From Sphingopyxis sp. (GTDB taxonomy: Bacteria; Pseudomonadota; Alphaproteobacteria; Sphingomonadales; Sphingomonadaceae): a DNA stretch of 64,000 nt. How positions within the stretch are numbered: position 1 is the first letter of the stretch; each line of letters starts with the position of its first letter. The translations under genes and the position numbers were made by a program. The notes beneath the pieces were generated by a model. That model had not been told where the DNA came from. It saw only the letters and a list, made by a program, of their open reading frames with translations, and did not search any database. This document shows, in pieces, positions 8,798 through 18,912 of this stretch. The stretch spans positions 62,001 through 126,000 of the forward strand of contig NZ_JADIZJ010000021.1 in the NCBI RefSeq assembly GCF_016704835.1. Direction: 5' to 3'.

Positions 8798-10138
8798 ATG
8801 CCCGACCACGCCCACTCCTCCGATACCGAAGTCCAGGCCCAACTCGATCGCCTCGCCGCACTATCGCCGGGCCGCGATATCCTGGGCCTTGAGCGTATCG
8901 CCGAACTCTGCGCCCGCCTCGGCAATCCGCAAAACCAGCTGCCACGCGTCTTCCACGTCGCAGGCACCAACGGCAAAGGCTCGACCTGCGCCTATCTCCG
9001 CGCGATCCTCGAAGCGCAGGGCCGCCGCGTCCACAGCTACACCAGCCCGCACCTCGTCCGCTTCAACGAACGCATCCGCCTCGCCGGAACGCTGATCGAC
9101 GACGCGCTGCTCGCGGCGCTGCTCGACGAAGTGCTCGACGTCGCGCACGATCTGCAAGCCAGCTTCTTCGAGGTCACCACCGCCGCCGCCTTTCTCGCCT
9201 TCGCGCGTATTGCCGCTGACGATTGCATTATCGAGGTCGGGCTCGGCGGCCGCCTTGACGCCACCAACATCATTCCGCCCCCCGCCGTGTGCGGCATCGC
9301 CTCGCTCGGCATCGATCATGAAGCGTTCCTGCTGGCTCCCGATGAGGGCGTGCCAGATGAGGCGATCCAACGCATCGCCTGGGAAAAAACCGGGATCTTC
9401 AAACCCGGCGCAGCGCTCGCTACGCTCGCCTATCCCGATTGCGTCATGCAACTCGTCAGTAAACGCGCCGCTGCCGTCGGCGGCACGCTCTTTTCTGAGG
9501 GCGAAGCCTGGTCAGTCGTCCCCCACGCCGACGGCTTCAGCTGGCAATCCAGGCGCGGCTCGATTGCGCCGACCCTGCGATCGCGCATGGCGGGCGCGCA
9601 TCAAATGCGCAACGCGGGTCTCGCGATTGCCATGCTGCGCAGCACCCCTGACCCGCAACCCACCGACGATGACATTGTAAGGGGTGTTGCGGCGGCCTTC
9701 TGGCCCGGGCGAATGCAGCGGCTGGGCAGTGGTCCGCTGACCAGGCTGCTGCCCGACGGCACAACAATCTGGCTCGACGGGGGACATAATCCGGATGCGG
9801 GAGCGGCGCTGGCGATGGCGCTGGCCGATCAACCGCCGCTGCACATCGTCTGCGGCTTGCTGAGCAACAAGGACGCCATGGGCTTCCTGCGTCCTTTCGC
9901 CGACACGATTGCGTCGTTTCAGGCGGTGCCGATCCCGGGTCATGAGCATCATGATTCCAAAGATCTTTGCAATTGGGTCCAAAGCGAGTTGGGAATCGCG
10001 GACGCGCAGCCGTGCGATGACGTGGCGGCGGCGCTGGCGTTCATTGGCGACCACCGTGCCGCTGCCGACATTCTCGTCTGCGGTTCGCTCTATCTCGCTG
10101 GCGATGTCTTGCTGCGCAACGACGAGCTGCCCGATTAG
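8798..10138 (+). CDS. folC: Folylpolyglutamate synthase / dihydrofolate synthase
   Basis: 446 residues of the Mur-ligase-like family. It adds glutamate to dihydropteroate and to folates. The P-loop HVAGTNGKGSTCAYL and the EVGLGGRLDATNII motif are present, and the C-terminal domain has the usual LDGGHNPDAG. The ATG at 8798 begins MPDHAH; a TTG four codons earlier is in frame but poorer. The stop overlaps the stop of the convergent permease gene by four bases. Confidence 0.95.
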   Translation: MPDHAHSSDTEVQAQLDRLAALSPGRDILGLERIAELCARLGNPQNQLPRVFHVAGTNGKGSTCAYLRAILEAQGRRVHSYTSPHLVRFNERIRLAGTLIDDALLAALLDEVLDVAHDLQASFFEVTTAAAFLAFARIAADDCIIEVGLGGRLDATNIIPPPAVCGIASLGIDHEAFLLAPDEGVPDEAIQRIAWEKTGIFKPGAALATLAYPDCVMQLVSKRAAAVGGTLFSEGEAWSVVPHADGFSWQSRRGSIAPTLRSRMAGAHQMRNAGLAIAMLRSTPDPQPTDDDIVRGVAAAFWPGRMQRLGSGPLTRLLPDGTTIWLDGGHNPDAGAALAMALADQPPLHIVCGLLSNKDAMGFLRPFADTIASFQAVPIPGHEHHDSKDLCNWVQSELGIADAQPCDDVAAALAFIGDHRAAADILVCGSLYLAGDVLLRNDELPD

Positions 10139-11690
10139 GCAGTGCGCGCGGGCTTGCCGGTCCAGGCCAGCACGGCGCCAACAGCAAAAGCGAGGATCGA
10201 CGACGCCATCACATAGCTCGTAAGTTGAAGCTGCTGCGACAACAACACCCCGACCAGCCCCGCAACCACCAGCACGAACCCGGCAATGCGGATCGCCCCG
10301 ACCGGTTGGCGCAGCTTCTGATCATCGACCACCTCGGCCTGCCGCACGCCTTCGACGACATAGCCCTTGCTCCACAGCAGCCACAGCAGCAGCATGCCCG
10401 GGATCGCAGCGACGACGGTAAATCCCCAGAAAAGACCCAGCCAAAGTTCTCCGCGACGATGCCCGCCGGTCCCGCCATGAATGTACGCCCGACCCCGGCG
10501 AACGACGACAGCAGCGCAAACTGCGTGGCGGTATAAGCGATGTTCGACAGCCCTGACAGATAGGTGGCAAACACGGTCAGGCCGATGCCGCTCGTCACAT
10601 TTTCGGTGACGATAGCGGCGACCATCATCCAGTAATTATCGCCTGTGGCGGCCAGGATCATGAACATGACGTTCGAGAACATCATCATCAGCCCCGAAAT
10701 CACCAGCGCACGCCCCATCCCCAGCCACAGCAGGAACGGCGCACCGAGCGCCGAGCCGACGATCAAGGCACCAAAGCCCCACAGCTTGTTGGCCGAAATA
10801 TAGTCCAGGTCGGCAAAGCCCAGATCGACGATCATCGGCCCCAGCATCGCTTGGCCCATTGCGTCGCCGACCTTGTACACCAGCACGAAGCCGAGGATCA
10901 GAAACGCTCCGTGACGGCTCAAAAATTCGCGAAATGGATTGACCACGGCTTCTGTCAGCCATTGCCCGGCCTTCATGCCCGACGCCTGCGCGAACCGATC
11001 GACGAATTTGCCCGGTCCCGCCCACAGCGCGCCGACAATAGCCGGAACGATGCTGAAAGCCGTCAAGCCATAAGCCGTCGCCCAGCCCAGCCCGAGCCCT
11101 TCATTCGACGCAAAATAGATCGTCCCGGCGCCCGCGATCAGATTGCCGGTGCGATAGCCGAACTGGTTCGTCGCGATGCCATGCGCGAACTCGTCGTTGT
11201 CAAGGATTTCGATGCGATACGCGTCGATGACGATATCCTGCGTCGCCGACAGGAAGGCGGTGATCAGCGCGCAGATTGCGAACTGGCTTATGTCGCCTGG
11301 CTGCGGGTTGCTCGCCCCCAATTGCCAGATTGCCACGAACAGCAGCACCTGAATGAAGAACAACCACCCGCGCCGTTGACCGAATCTGCTGGTCAGAAAC
11401 GGAATCGGCAGCTTGTCGACAAGCGGTGCCCACAGGAATTTGAGCGTGTAGGGAATCCCCAGCGCGACCGCAAAACCGATAGTCGCGGTATCGATCCCAA
11501 CCTTCGCCAGCCAGAAGGTCATCGTTGCGATCAGCAACGTCAGCGGAAAGCCGCTCGATATGCCAAGCAGGAACGTGACCATCGGGTTCTTGCGCAGATA
11601 GGGGCGAAAAGCAGGAATCGACAAGGCGACGATCACCAGCCCCACAAGCACCGCCACAAAAATTAAAAACCGGATCAGATCAATCGACAT
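10135..11690 (-). CDS. AmpG-like MFS permease, apparent frameshift near the C-terminus
   Basis: About 518 residues if the frame is restored. The multi-pass MFS protein has motifs of the AmpG/muropeptide and Acetyl-CoA transporter group (PLVDKLPIPFLTSRFGQRRGW and SATQDIVIDAYR). AmpG carries anhydromuropeptides from cell-wall turnover into the cytoplasm. At about 10430-10433 (a run of four A on the plus strand) the frame is lost after ENFGWVF. One extra base restores FWGFTVVAAIPGMLLLWLLW, the last helices and the stop at 10135. Unrepaired, the product runs to 10209 with a spurious Cys-rich tail. The start at 11690 follows a GGGGGAG site. Confidence 0.75.
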
Positions 11691-11794
11691 GCACAGGCTC
11701 CCCCGCATCCTCGTTCCGGGATGCCATCACGCTGATGGTTTGGCCTAAAGCGTCGCGGGCAAATTGGAAGCGGCGATTTATCGGTTGGCCGTGC

Positions 11795-12232
11795 TCAGGC
11801 GGCTTCGGGTCGCCAATAGGTCAACAGCCCGTTGACCTTGCGCGGCGCCTTGTTCTTGCAGGTCATCGTTTCGACCGCGCGCAGCGCCGCGACCAGCGCC
11901 GAAGCGCTATGCGGTTTGCTCAGGCAGGCGATCGCAATGTCGGCGGCGTCGTCCGGGCACCGCCCCGTCACCAGCAGCACCGCGATGCCGCGATCGCGCG
12001 CTAGGCGGGCGACTTCACGGCCGGTCATATGCCCCGCGAGCCCCAAGTCGAGCACCAGCGCGTCGATCTGTTCGTCGGCGATGATCGGCACCGCCGCCTC
12101 ACCCGAATCGACCGTCGCGACGATGTTGTACCCGCTGTGTTTCAGCGTCCGCTCATTATCGAACGCGACAAGCGGATCATCCTCGATGATCAGCAGCCGC
12201 TTGATGCAGGACGGGCGGGACGCGAAGAGCAT
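11795..12232 (-). CDS. Single-domain response regulator (receiver only)
   Basis: 145 residues, only a CheY-like receiver. The acidic pair is Asp18-Asp19, the phospho-acceptor is Asp62 in ALVLDLGL, the switch Thr is Thr89, and the conserved Lys is Lys106 in LSKP. There is no output domain, so it must act through protein partners, for example a phosphorelay or a histidine kinase. No kinase is nearby. The start at 12232 (MLFASRPS) is preceded by AGGGAG, which is better than an in-frame start 35 codons earlier. Confidence 0.8.
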   Translation of the reverse strand: MLFASRPSCIKRLLIIEDDPLVAFDNERTLKHSGYNIVATVDSGEAAVPIIADEQIDALVLDLGLAGHMTGREVARLARDRGIAVLLVTGRCPDDAADIAIACLSKPHSASALVAALRAVETMTCKNKAPRKVNGLLTYWRPEAA

Positions 12233-12386
12233 ATTGTCTCCCTTTAACGGCGCCATGACGCGCTCTGTGTCGCCGTGCAAGATTGCTTCGGCTTCCCATC
12301 GACGAAGCGACACGTTTCCGGCTATGAGCGTGGCCACAGGGCAACACTATTGCCTGCATAACGACAAGAAAGCCGTACCCGTTCCC

Positions 12387-13250
12387 ATGACCACCCGCCG
12401 ACCACCCCGCGCCGCGCCGCGCTCAGCGCCCAAGTCCGCTGGCGACCGCGACGCCCCGAAAGGCCGCCGCGCCGCGCGCGGTGCCGCTTCCGCGCTCAAA
12501 GCCAAGCCGGCGGACGCCGAGCGCGACGAGGATGGCCCGCAGCGCATCGCCAAGCTGCTCGCGCGCGCCGGGGTCGGCTCGCGGCGCGATGTAGAACGCA
12601 TGGTCGAGGAAGGCCGCATCGCGCTCAACGGCGTCGTCGTCGTCCAGCCCGCGCCGCTGCTGACCTCGCTTGAGGGGCTGACCGTCGATGGCAACCCGGT
12701 TGCCAAGCCCGTCTCAACCCGGCTCTATCGTTTCCACAAACCTTCCGGATGCATCACCGCGGCGCGCGACCCGAAGGGGCGCAAGACGATTTATGACGTG
12801 TTGCCGAAGGATCTGCCGCGCCTGATGCCGGTCGGCCGCCTCGACTATAACACCGAGGGATTGCTGCTGCTGACCAACGACGGCGAATTCAAACGCCAAC
12901 TCGAACTCCCTGCCAGCGGAGTCGAGCGCACCTATCGCGCTCGGGCCTTCGGGGACATCAGCCAGGAACAGCTCGAAGAACTTGCGATGGGGATTACGAT
13001 CGACGGCGTTACCTATGGCAAGATCGACGCCAATCTGGAGCGCCGCACCGGGCGCAACCAGTGGGTCGAAATGACGCTGACCGAAGGCAAGAATCGCGAA
13101 GTCCGCAAGGTGCTCGAACATTTCGGGCTGCAGGTCAGCCGCCTGATCCGCACCCGCTATGGCGCGTTCGAACTCGACGGGTTGCCCATGAGCGCAGTTG
13201 ACGTCGTCCCGCGCGACGAATTGTTCAAATTCCGCCGGCATATGAGCTGA
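12387..13250 (+). CDS. RsuA/RluB-family rRNA pseudouridine synthase
   Basis: 287 residues. A basic, Ala/Arg-rich tail of about 55 residues precedes an S4 RNA-binding domain (QRIAKLLARAGVGSRRDVERM) and the catalytic domain, with the catalytic Asp in VGRLDYNTEGLLLLTNDG. The likely target is a large-subunit rRNA uridine as for RluB. The start is uncertain because the basic tail has no conserved boundary; the ATG at 12387 is the best. rsmD starts five bases after the stop, so an rRNA-modification operon is likely. Confidence 0.88.
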   Translation: MTTRRPPRAAPRSAPKSAGDRDAPKGRRAARGAASALKAKPADAERDEDGPQRIAKLLARAGVGSRRDVERMVEEGRIALNGVVVVQPAPLLTSLEGLTVDGNPVAKPVSTRLYRFHKPSGCITAARDPKGRKTIYDVLPKDLPRLMPVGRLDYNTEGLLLLTNDGEFKRQLELPASGVERTYRARAFGDISQEQLEELAMGITIDGVTYGKIDANLERRTGRNQWVEMTLTEGKNREVRKVLEHFGLQVSRLIRTRYGAFELDGLPMSAVDVVPRDELFKFRRHMS

Positions 13251-13255
13251 CGGCG

Positions 13256-13798
13256 ATGCGTGTCATTTCAGGCGAATGGCGCGGCCGCAAGCTGCTGGCG
13301 CCCAAGGGCGACGCGACGCGCCCGACTGCGGATCGCACCCGCGAGACCCTGTTCTCGATGCTGACGAGCCGCCTCGGCAGCTTTGAAGGACTGGTCATCG
13401 CCGACCTGTTCGCAGGATCGGGCGCACTCGGCATCGAAGCGCTGTCGCGCGGCGCCGCCACCTGCCTGTTCGCCGAGCAGGACCGCGACGCGCTCGACGT
13501 TCTGCGCGGCAATTTGTCCAGCCTGGGCGCGGCCGCGCGGGCCGATGTCCGCGCTGGATCGGTGCTCGGCCTTGGCCCGGCACCGCGCGCCTTTGACCTG
13601 TTGATGCTCGACCCGCCGTACGGCACCGGCGCCGCCAGCGTCGCGCTCGACAAGCTGCACCGGCTCGGCTGGATCGGCGCTGACAGCTGGGTGTCGGTCG
13701 AAACCGGACATGGCGAAAACGTCGAGGTGGCCGGCTTTGCCATCGACGCCGATCGCAAGGTCGGCAAGGCGCGGCTCACGTTGCTGCGCCTCGCCTGA
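13256..13798 (+). CDS. rsmD: 16S rRNA (guanine966-N2)-methyltransferase
   Basis: 180 residues. An N-terminal MRVISGEWRGRKL and RPTADRTRETLFSML are family hallmarks, followed by the SAM-binding DLFAGSGALGIEALSRGA and the catalytic DPPY in LLMLDPPYG. It methylates the N2 of a guanine in small-subunit rRNA. It lies directly downstream of the pseudouridine synthase gene. Confidence 0.94.
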   Translation: MRVISGEWRGRKLLAPKGDATRPTADRTRETLFSMLTSRLGSFEGLVIADLFAGSGALGIEALSRGAATCLFAEQDRDALDVLRGNLSSLGAAARADVRAGSVLGLGPAPRAFDLLMLDPPYGTGAASVALDKLHRLGWIGADSWVSVETGHGENVEVAGFAIDADRKVGKARLTLLRLA

Positions 13799-13807
13799 CA
13801 AGTGGGT

Positions 13808-15079
13808 TTAGCCTGGCGCCGTATCGGGGCGCACCAGGCGTAAGCCGATCCAGCTGACGATCCCGGCGATCGCCAGATAGAGGCCGACCATTTCGGTTCC
13901 GCCTCGCTCGGCAAGCGCCTGCGCGACGATCGGCGCCATCGCGCCGCCCAATATGCCGCCCGCGTTGAACGCCACCGACGCGCCGGTATAGCGCACGCGA
14001 ACCGGGAACAGCCCGGTCAGCCAGCCGCCGAGCGGGCCGTACACCAGCCCCATCACGAACAGCGCCGTCGCCAGTCCCAGCCCGACGACGGGCCATGATC
14101 CCGACGCCAGCGCCGGTCCGAACAGGAAACCGACCAGCACAGTCGCGCCGCATCCCCAGGTCAATACGCGGTGCGGGCTCGACGCATCGCTGGCGTATCC
14201 GGCAAAGATGATCCCGACCGCCATGAACAGAATCGCGCCAAGCTGGATCAGCAGGAACTGCTCCTTCGGATACCCCAGCGCGGTAGTCCCGTGCGCCAGC
14301 GCGAACGAGGTCGCGAGATAGAAGATCGCGAAACAGGCCACGACGGCGAAGGTACCGGCCAGCGTGACGACCAGATGGTGGCGAAACAGCTCGCCGATCG
14401 GCACCGCGACGGGCACCTCCTGGGCCAGCGCGTCGGCAAAGGCCGGCGTCTCGCCGATCTTGAGCCGCACCCACAACCCCAGTCCGACGAGCACCGCCGA
14501 CAACAGGAATGGAATCCGCCAGCCCCAGGCGGCAAAGTCGCTGTCGCTGAGCCACAGGCCGAGCATAAGGAACAAGCCGTTGGCCGCGACAAAGCCGACC
14601 GGCGCCCCCAATTGCGGGAACATCCCGAACCGCGATCGCCATCCCGGCGGCGCATTCTCGACCGCGAGCAGTGCCGCGCCGCCCCACTCGCCGCCCAACC
14701 CGAACCCTTGCCCGAACCGCAACAGGCACAGCAACAACGGCGCAACCCAGCCCACCATCGCATAGGTCGGCAGGAAGGCGATCAGCAGCGTCGATACGCC
14801 CATCAGCATCAGCGAAGCGACCAGCGTCGATTTGCGTCCGATCCGGTCGCCATAATGGCCGAACACGATAGCCCCGACGGGCCGGGCAAAGAACGCGAGG
14901 CCAAAGCTCATGAAGCTCAGCATCAGCTGCGCCGAGGGTGATTCCGACGGAAAGAACAGCGGCCCGAACACCAGCGCCGCGGCGGTACCGTAAATATAGA
15001 AATCGTAAAATTCGACCGCGGTGCCGACCAAACTCGCGGTCAGGATGCGCCGATGTTTGCGATAGGGTGCCAGATCCAT
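13808..15079 (-). CDS. MFS metabolite:H+ symporter (ProP/ShiA-like)
   Basis: 423 residues with twelve predicted helices. The first loop has the symporter motif GHYGDRIGRKSTL, and the N-terminus SLVGTAVEFYDFYIYGTAA is typical of the metabolite:H+ symporter family (shikimate, alpha-ketoglutarate, proline/betaine carriers). The FGQGFGLGGEWGGAALLA block also fits. The substrate cannot be told from the sequence. It converges on rsmD and diverges from the helicase gene. Confidence 0.85.
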   Translation of the reverse strand: MDLAPYRKHRRILTASLVGTAVEFYDFYIYGTAAALVFGPLFFPSESPSAQLMLSFMSFGLAFFARPVGAIVFGHYGDRIGRKSTLVASLMLMGVSTLLIAFLPTYAMVGWVAPLLLCLLRFGQGFGLGGEWGGAALLAVENAPPGWRSRFGMFPQLGAPVGFVAANGLFLMLGLWLSDSDFAAWGWRIPFLLSAVLVGLGLWVRLKIGETPAFADALAQEVPVAVPIGELFRHHLVVTLAGTFAVVACFAIFYLATSFALAHGTTALGYPKEQFLLIQLGAILFMAVGIIFAGYASDASSPHRVLTWGCGATVLVGFLFGPALASGSWPVVGLGLATALFVMGLVYGPLGGWLTGLFPVRVRYTGASVAFNAGGILGGAMAPIVAQALAERGGTEMVGLYLAIAGIVSWIGLRLVRPDTAPG

Positions 15080-15199
15080 GGCCTATGCCCCTCCCCTTGC
15101 TGATCAAGCCGCCTTGGACGCGACGAAGCGATCGGTGCAAGGCGAAAATGCGCCTCCCCGTGCTGGACAGCCCGCCCCGCGTTCCCTAATCGTTCGCAC

Positions 15200-17512
15200 G
15201 TGACCCTGCCACCCGCCTCGCTGCCCGACCTGCCTCCGCCGAGCCCATCGGACCCACCCTATCTGCAAGGATTGAACGGGCCGCAGCGGCAGGCGGTGCT
15301 CACCACCGAGGGGCCGGTGCTCATGCTCGCGGGCGCCGGGACCGGCAAGACCGCCGCGCTCACCGCGCGGCTCGGCCATATCATCGCAACGCGACGCGCC
15401 TGGCCGTCCGAAATCCTCGCGGTCACCTTCACCAATAAGGCAGCGCGCGAAATGCGCGAACGCATCGGGCGGATGATGGGTGACGCGGTCGAAGGGATGT
15501 CGTGGCTTGGCACCTTCCACAGTATCGCGGCCAAGATGCTGCGTCGCCACGCCGAACTGGTGGGCTTGCAAAGCAATTTCACCATCCTCGACACCGACGA
15601 CCAGCTCCGCGTTCTCAAACAGCTGATCCAAGCCGACGGCCTCGACGAAAAACGCTGGCCCGCGCGCCAGCTCGCCGGGCTGATCGACAAGTGGAAGAAT
15701 CGCGGCCTCGTCCCCGCCAACCTTGATGCCGCCGACAAGGAATCCTACGCCGACGGCAAGGGGCAACATTTCTATGCGCTCTATCAGGCGCGGCTGAAAA
15801 CGCTCAACGCCTGCGATTTCGGCGACCTGCTGCTGCACATGCTGGTGATCCTCAAGACGCACCGCGACGTGCTCGAGCAATATCAGGAGCGCTTCAAATA
15901 TATCCTCGTCGACGAATATCAGGACACCAACGCCAGCCAATATCTGTGGCTGCGATTGCTCGCGCAAACCCGCAAGAATATCTGCTGCGTCGGCGATGAC
16001 GATCAGTCGATCTATAGCTGGCGCGGCGCCGAGGTCGCGAACATCCTGCGCTTCGAGAAAGATTTTCCCGGCGCGACCGTCATCCGCCTTGAACAAAATT
16101 ATCGCTCGACCCCCCAGATCCTCGCCGCCGCGTCGGCGCTGATCGCGCAGAACAGCGGCCGGCTCGGCAAGACGCTGTGGACCGACCTCGAACCCGGCGA
16201 CAAGCTGCGCGTCGTCGGCGTGTGGGATGGGCCAGAGGAAGCGCGGCGGATCGGCGAAGAGCTGGAAACCCTCCAGCTTCGGCAGGTCAGCCTCGACCGC
16301 GCCGCAATCCTCGTCCGCGCGCAGTTCCAGACGCGCGAATTCGAAGACCGCTTCATCGCGATCGGCATGCCGTACCGAATCGTCGGCGGCTATCGTTTCT
16401 ACGAACGCGCCGAGATCCGCGACGCCCTTGCCTATCTGCGACTTGTCCAATCACCCGCCGACGACCTGGCGTTCGAGCGCATCATCAACACCCCCAAACG
16501 CGGGCTCGGCGACAAGGCGCTCGCGCGCATCCACCAGTTTGCACGGATCGAACAGACGCCGATGCTCCGCGCCGCGGCGCGTATCACCGAAACCGACGAA
16601 CTGACCCCGCAGGCCCGCCGCCAGCTCGTAAATTTTGTCGCGCTGATGCGCGGCTGGCAGACGAAGGCGAACGATCTGTCGCACCCCGAGCTGACCCAGC
16701 TGATCCTCGACGAATCGGGTTACACCGCTATGCTCCAGGCCGACCGCAGCGTCGAAGCCGCGGGCCGCCTCGAAAACCTCTCCGAACTCGTCCGAGCGAT
16801 GGAAGACTATGACTCGCTCGAAGCCTTTCTCGAGCATGTCAGTCTGGTGATGGACCGCGACCAGAATGACGACACCGAAACCGTGACGATCATGACGATC
16901 CACGCCGCCAAAGGCCTGGAGTTCGACCATGTCTTCCTCGCCGGGTGGGAGGATGGAGTATTCCCGTCGCAGCGGTCGATGGACGAAGGCGGCACCGCGA
17001 GCCTTGAGGAGGAGCGGCGCCTCGCTTATGTCGCGATCACCCGCGCGCGCCAGCGCGCAAGCATCTATCACGCCGCCAACCGCCGCATCTACGGCCAGTG
17101 GATGAGCAGCATCCCCAGCCGCTTCATCGCCGAAATCCCGCCCGAGCATGTCGATAGCGAAAACAGTTTCGGCGGCGGGCAAAGCCTGTGGCGCGCCAAC
17201 TGGTCGGCGCAGGGCGATCCGTTCGCGCATGTCGCCGAACGCCAGCCGTCGCGCACGATGACCCGCGGCCCGGCGTGGCAGCGCGCCACCGCGCAATCGT
17301 CGACGATCACTCGCGCGCCCGCCCCCAATGAAAAAGGCCAGGCGGCGTCGGTCGGTGCCAAACCGCGCGCCGATCTCGCCATCGGCATGCGCGTGTTCCA
17401 CGAAAAATTCGGCTATGGCGAAATCACCGACATTGACGGCAACAAGCTGGAAGTCGCGTTCGAGCAGGCCGGCACCAAGCGCGTATTGGATAGTTTCGTC
17501 CGACTCGCTTGA
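15200..17512 (+). CDS. uvrD: UvrD/PcrA-type superfamily 1 DNA helicase
   Basis: 770 residues. Walker A is AGAGTGKTAAL near residue 50, motif II is VDEYQDTN, motif III is GDDDQSIYSWRGA, and the C-terminal core has TIHAAKGLEFDHVF and YVAITRARQ. The last 45 residues (GMRVFHEKFGYGEITDIDG) form the PcrA-type Tudor-like domain that contacts RNA polymerase. It unwinds DNA 3' to 5' in nucleotide excision and mismatch repair. The GTG at 15200 is the likely start; the first 25 residues are Pro-rich and not conserved. Confidence 0.93.
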   Translation: MTLPPASLPDLPPPSPSDPPYLQGLNGPQRQAVLTTEGPVLMLAGAGTGKTAALTARLGHIIATRRAWPSEILAVTFTNKAAREMRERIGRMMGDAVEGMSWLGTFHSIAAKMLRRHAELVGLQSNFTILDTDDQLRVLKQLIQADGLDEKRWPARQLAGLIDKWKNRGLVPANLDAADKESYADGKGQHFYALYQARLKTLNACDFGDLLLHMLVILKTHRDVLEQYQERFKYILVDEYQDTNASQYLWLRLLAQTRKNICCVGDDDQSIYSWRGAEVANILRFEKDFPGATVIRLEQNYRSTPQILAAASALIAQNSGRLGKTLWTDLEPGDKLRVVGVWDGPEEARRIGEELETLQLRQVSLDRAAILVRAQFQTREFEDRFIAIGMPYRIVGGYRFYERAEIRDALAYLRLVQSPADDLAFERIINTPKRGLGDKALARIHQFARIEQTPMLRAAARITETDELTPQARRQLVNFVALMRGWQTKANDLSHPELTQLILDESGYTAMLQADRSVEAAGRLENLSELVRAMEDYDSLEAFLEHVSLVMDRDQNDDTETVTIMTIHAAKGLEFDHVFLAGWEDGVFPSQRSMDEGGTASLEEERRLAYVAITRARQRASIYHAANRRIYGQWMSSIPSRFIAEIPPEHVDSENSFGGGQSLWRANWSAQGDPFAHVAERQPSRTMTRGPAWQRATAQSSTITRAPAPNEKGQAASVGAKPRADLAIGMRVFHEKFGYGEITDIDGNKLEVAFEQAGTKRVLDSFVRLA

Positions 17513-17586
17513 ACCTATTGTCAACCAGAACAGTTATGATATGCCATCCCACGCGGCCATCGAGTCGTTTTTTGGGAGAATCTTCA

Positions 17587-18495
17587 ATGAAAATGAAGCT
17601 CTTAGTGGGCGCGATGGCGCTCGCCCTGGTCGGCTGTTCGGAACAATCGTCCGATGAGCCAGGCGTTTCTGCCACCCCCGATACCGCAGCCCCCGCCGTC
17701 GCGGAAGAAAGCGCCGACGCCGAGGCTGCCCCACGCATCAATGTTGAAGCCGCCCCCGGCGTCGCCTTCGACTATGCTTACACGTTTCGCCTCGTCGATA
17801 AACATATCGCCAAAGTGCAGGAGGAACACGCCGCCGCCTGCGAAACGCTGGGCGTTCAGCGTTGCCGCATCGTCGATGTTCGCTACCAGCTGAGCGACGA
17901 AAAACTCGTCGAGGCACAGACCCAGTTCAAGCTCGATCCCGGCATCGCGCGCAGATTTGGAGCCAGTGCTATCGCCAGCGTTGAAAAGGCCGAAGGCGTG
18001 CTCGCCGACGCCAGTGTCGCCGGTGAAGACGTCGGAACGGAAATCCTCGCCTCGCAGCAGCGCAGCGCGGGATCCGAGGCCGAGATCGCGCGGCTCGAAG
18101 CCCGGCTCAAATCGGGCGGGCTCGACAAAGGCGAGCGCGCTGAATTGCTCGCGCAGATTGGTCAGCTGCGCGGACAGCTCGGTGACGAACGCCAGAGCCG
18201 CCGCATGGGCGAAGCGCGGATTGCGTGGACGAGCGTTGCATTCAACTATGTCAGCGACGGCGGTCTCCCCGGCCTCGGTCACGAGAACCCCTTCGCCAAT
18301 GCGGGCGAGACGCTGATGCGCAGCGGCAACACGGCGCTGACCTTTGTCCTGACGCTCGGCGCTGCACTCCTGCCATGGGGCATCCTGCTTGCGCTGATCG
18401 TCGCTTTCTGGCGCAGCCGGTTTGTCGGGGCCGTCCGCCAGCAACTGCGAACCACGAAAAACCCGAATGATCCCGCGATTCCACCGATGGGCTGA
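17587..18495 (+). CDS. DUF4349 lipoprotein
   Basis: 302 residues. A lipoprotein signal with LALVGCSEQ puts the lipidated Cys near residue 16. An acidic Ala-rich linker, the DUF4349 region (FDYAYTFRLVDKHIAKVQEEH), a coiled-coil stretch with regular Leu and Glu (EIARLEARLKSGGLDKGERAELLAQIG), and a C-terminal transmembrane helix follow. The family is widespread but its function is not known. The ATG at 17587 was chosen for the signal and the GGGAG site; the frame is open 26 codons further upstream. Confidence 0.85.
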   Translation: MKMKLLVGAMALALVGCSEQSSDEPGVSATPDTAAPAVAEESADAEAAPRINVEAAPGVAFDYAYTFRLVDKHIAKVQEEHAAACETLGVQRCRIVDVRYQLSDEKLVEAQTQFKLDPGIARRFGASAIASVEKAEGVLADASVAGEDVGTEILASQQRSAGSEAEIARLEARLKSGGLDKGERAELLAQIGQLRGQLGDERQSRRMGEARIAWTSVAFNYVSDGGLPGLGHENPFANAGETLMRSGNTALTFVLTLGAALLPWGILLALIVAFWRSRFVGAVRQQLRTTKNPNDPAIPPMG

Positions 18496-18594
18496 CGGTG
18501 CAAGGGCGTCGCTTGCAGATGTTCGCGGCTGTTGTGGCCGGACCTGGAACGCGGCGCCCAACCCCGCGGCAACGCGGCCGCTGTGGGCGCCGCT

Positions 18595-18711
18595 GACGAT
18601 GAAAATGAATATTGTGCCGAGCGCATCTATTGCAACCGCCGCATTTACCGGATTTGCGAAGGAACGACGCAGATTTGGCATCTAGTCACCGTCAGCACCA
18701 TGATCCGCGAT
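18595..18711 (+). pseudogene. Possible remnant of an acyl-CoA dehydrogenase C-terminus
   Basis: The translation of this gap includes ERIYCNRRIYRICEGTTQIW, which closely follows the C-terminal acyl-CoA dehydrogenase pattern R-x-A-R-I-x-x-I-x-E-G-T-[ST]-Q-I. The stretch is only about 40 codons, has no start and is A+T-richer than its neighbours. No other part of a dehydrogenase is visible. It may be a gene end left after deletion, or chance. The rest of the 18496-18740 gap shows nothing. Confidence 0.3.
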
Positions 18712-18740
18712 TCTGTTGACCGGGGGTGCAGGAGGGTTGC

Positions 18741-18816
18741 TGGTGGAGCCGAGGGGAATCGAACCCCTGACCTCTGCAGTGCGATTGCAGCGCTCTCCCA
18801 TCTGAGCTACGGCCCC
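18741..18816 (-). tRNA. tRNA-Ala (anticodon CGC)
   Basis: A 76-nt cloverleaf on the minus strand, starting GGGGCCGTAGCTCAG and ending CTCGGCTCCACCA, with the CCA end encoded. The anticodon stem CTGCA/TGCAG encloses the loop ATCGCAC, so the anticodon is CGC (Ala, reads GCG). The T-arm GGTTCGATTCC is standard. Codon GCG is heavily used in the surrounding genes. Confidence 0.95.
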
Positions 18817-18912
18817 ACGACCGCGGCGTAATAAACGCACAGCATTGCAGTGGCAACGGCTTTTCTGACCACCGCCGTGAGCGCCACGCAAAATCAGGGA
18901 ATGGGGGTTCCG

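Noticed and set aside
10851..11666. Plus-strand frame over the AmpG-like permease
   Set aside because: Charged Arg/Gln-rich antisense of a membrane protein, typical of a shadow frame.
15104..16450. 448-codon minus-strand frame opposite the helicase
   Set aside because: The plus strand encodes a complete UvrD-type helicase here; the antisense frame has no recognisable domain.
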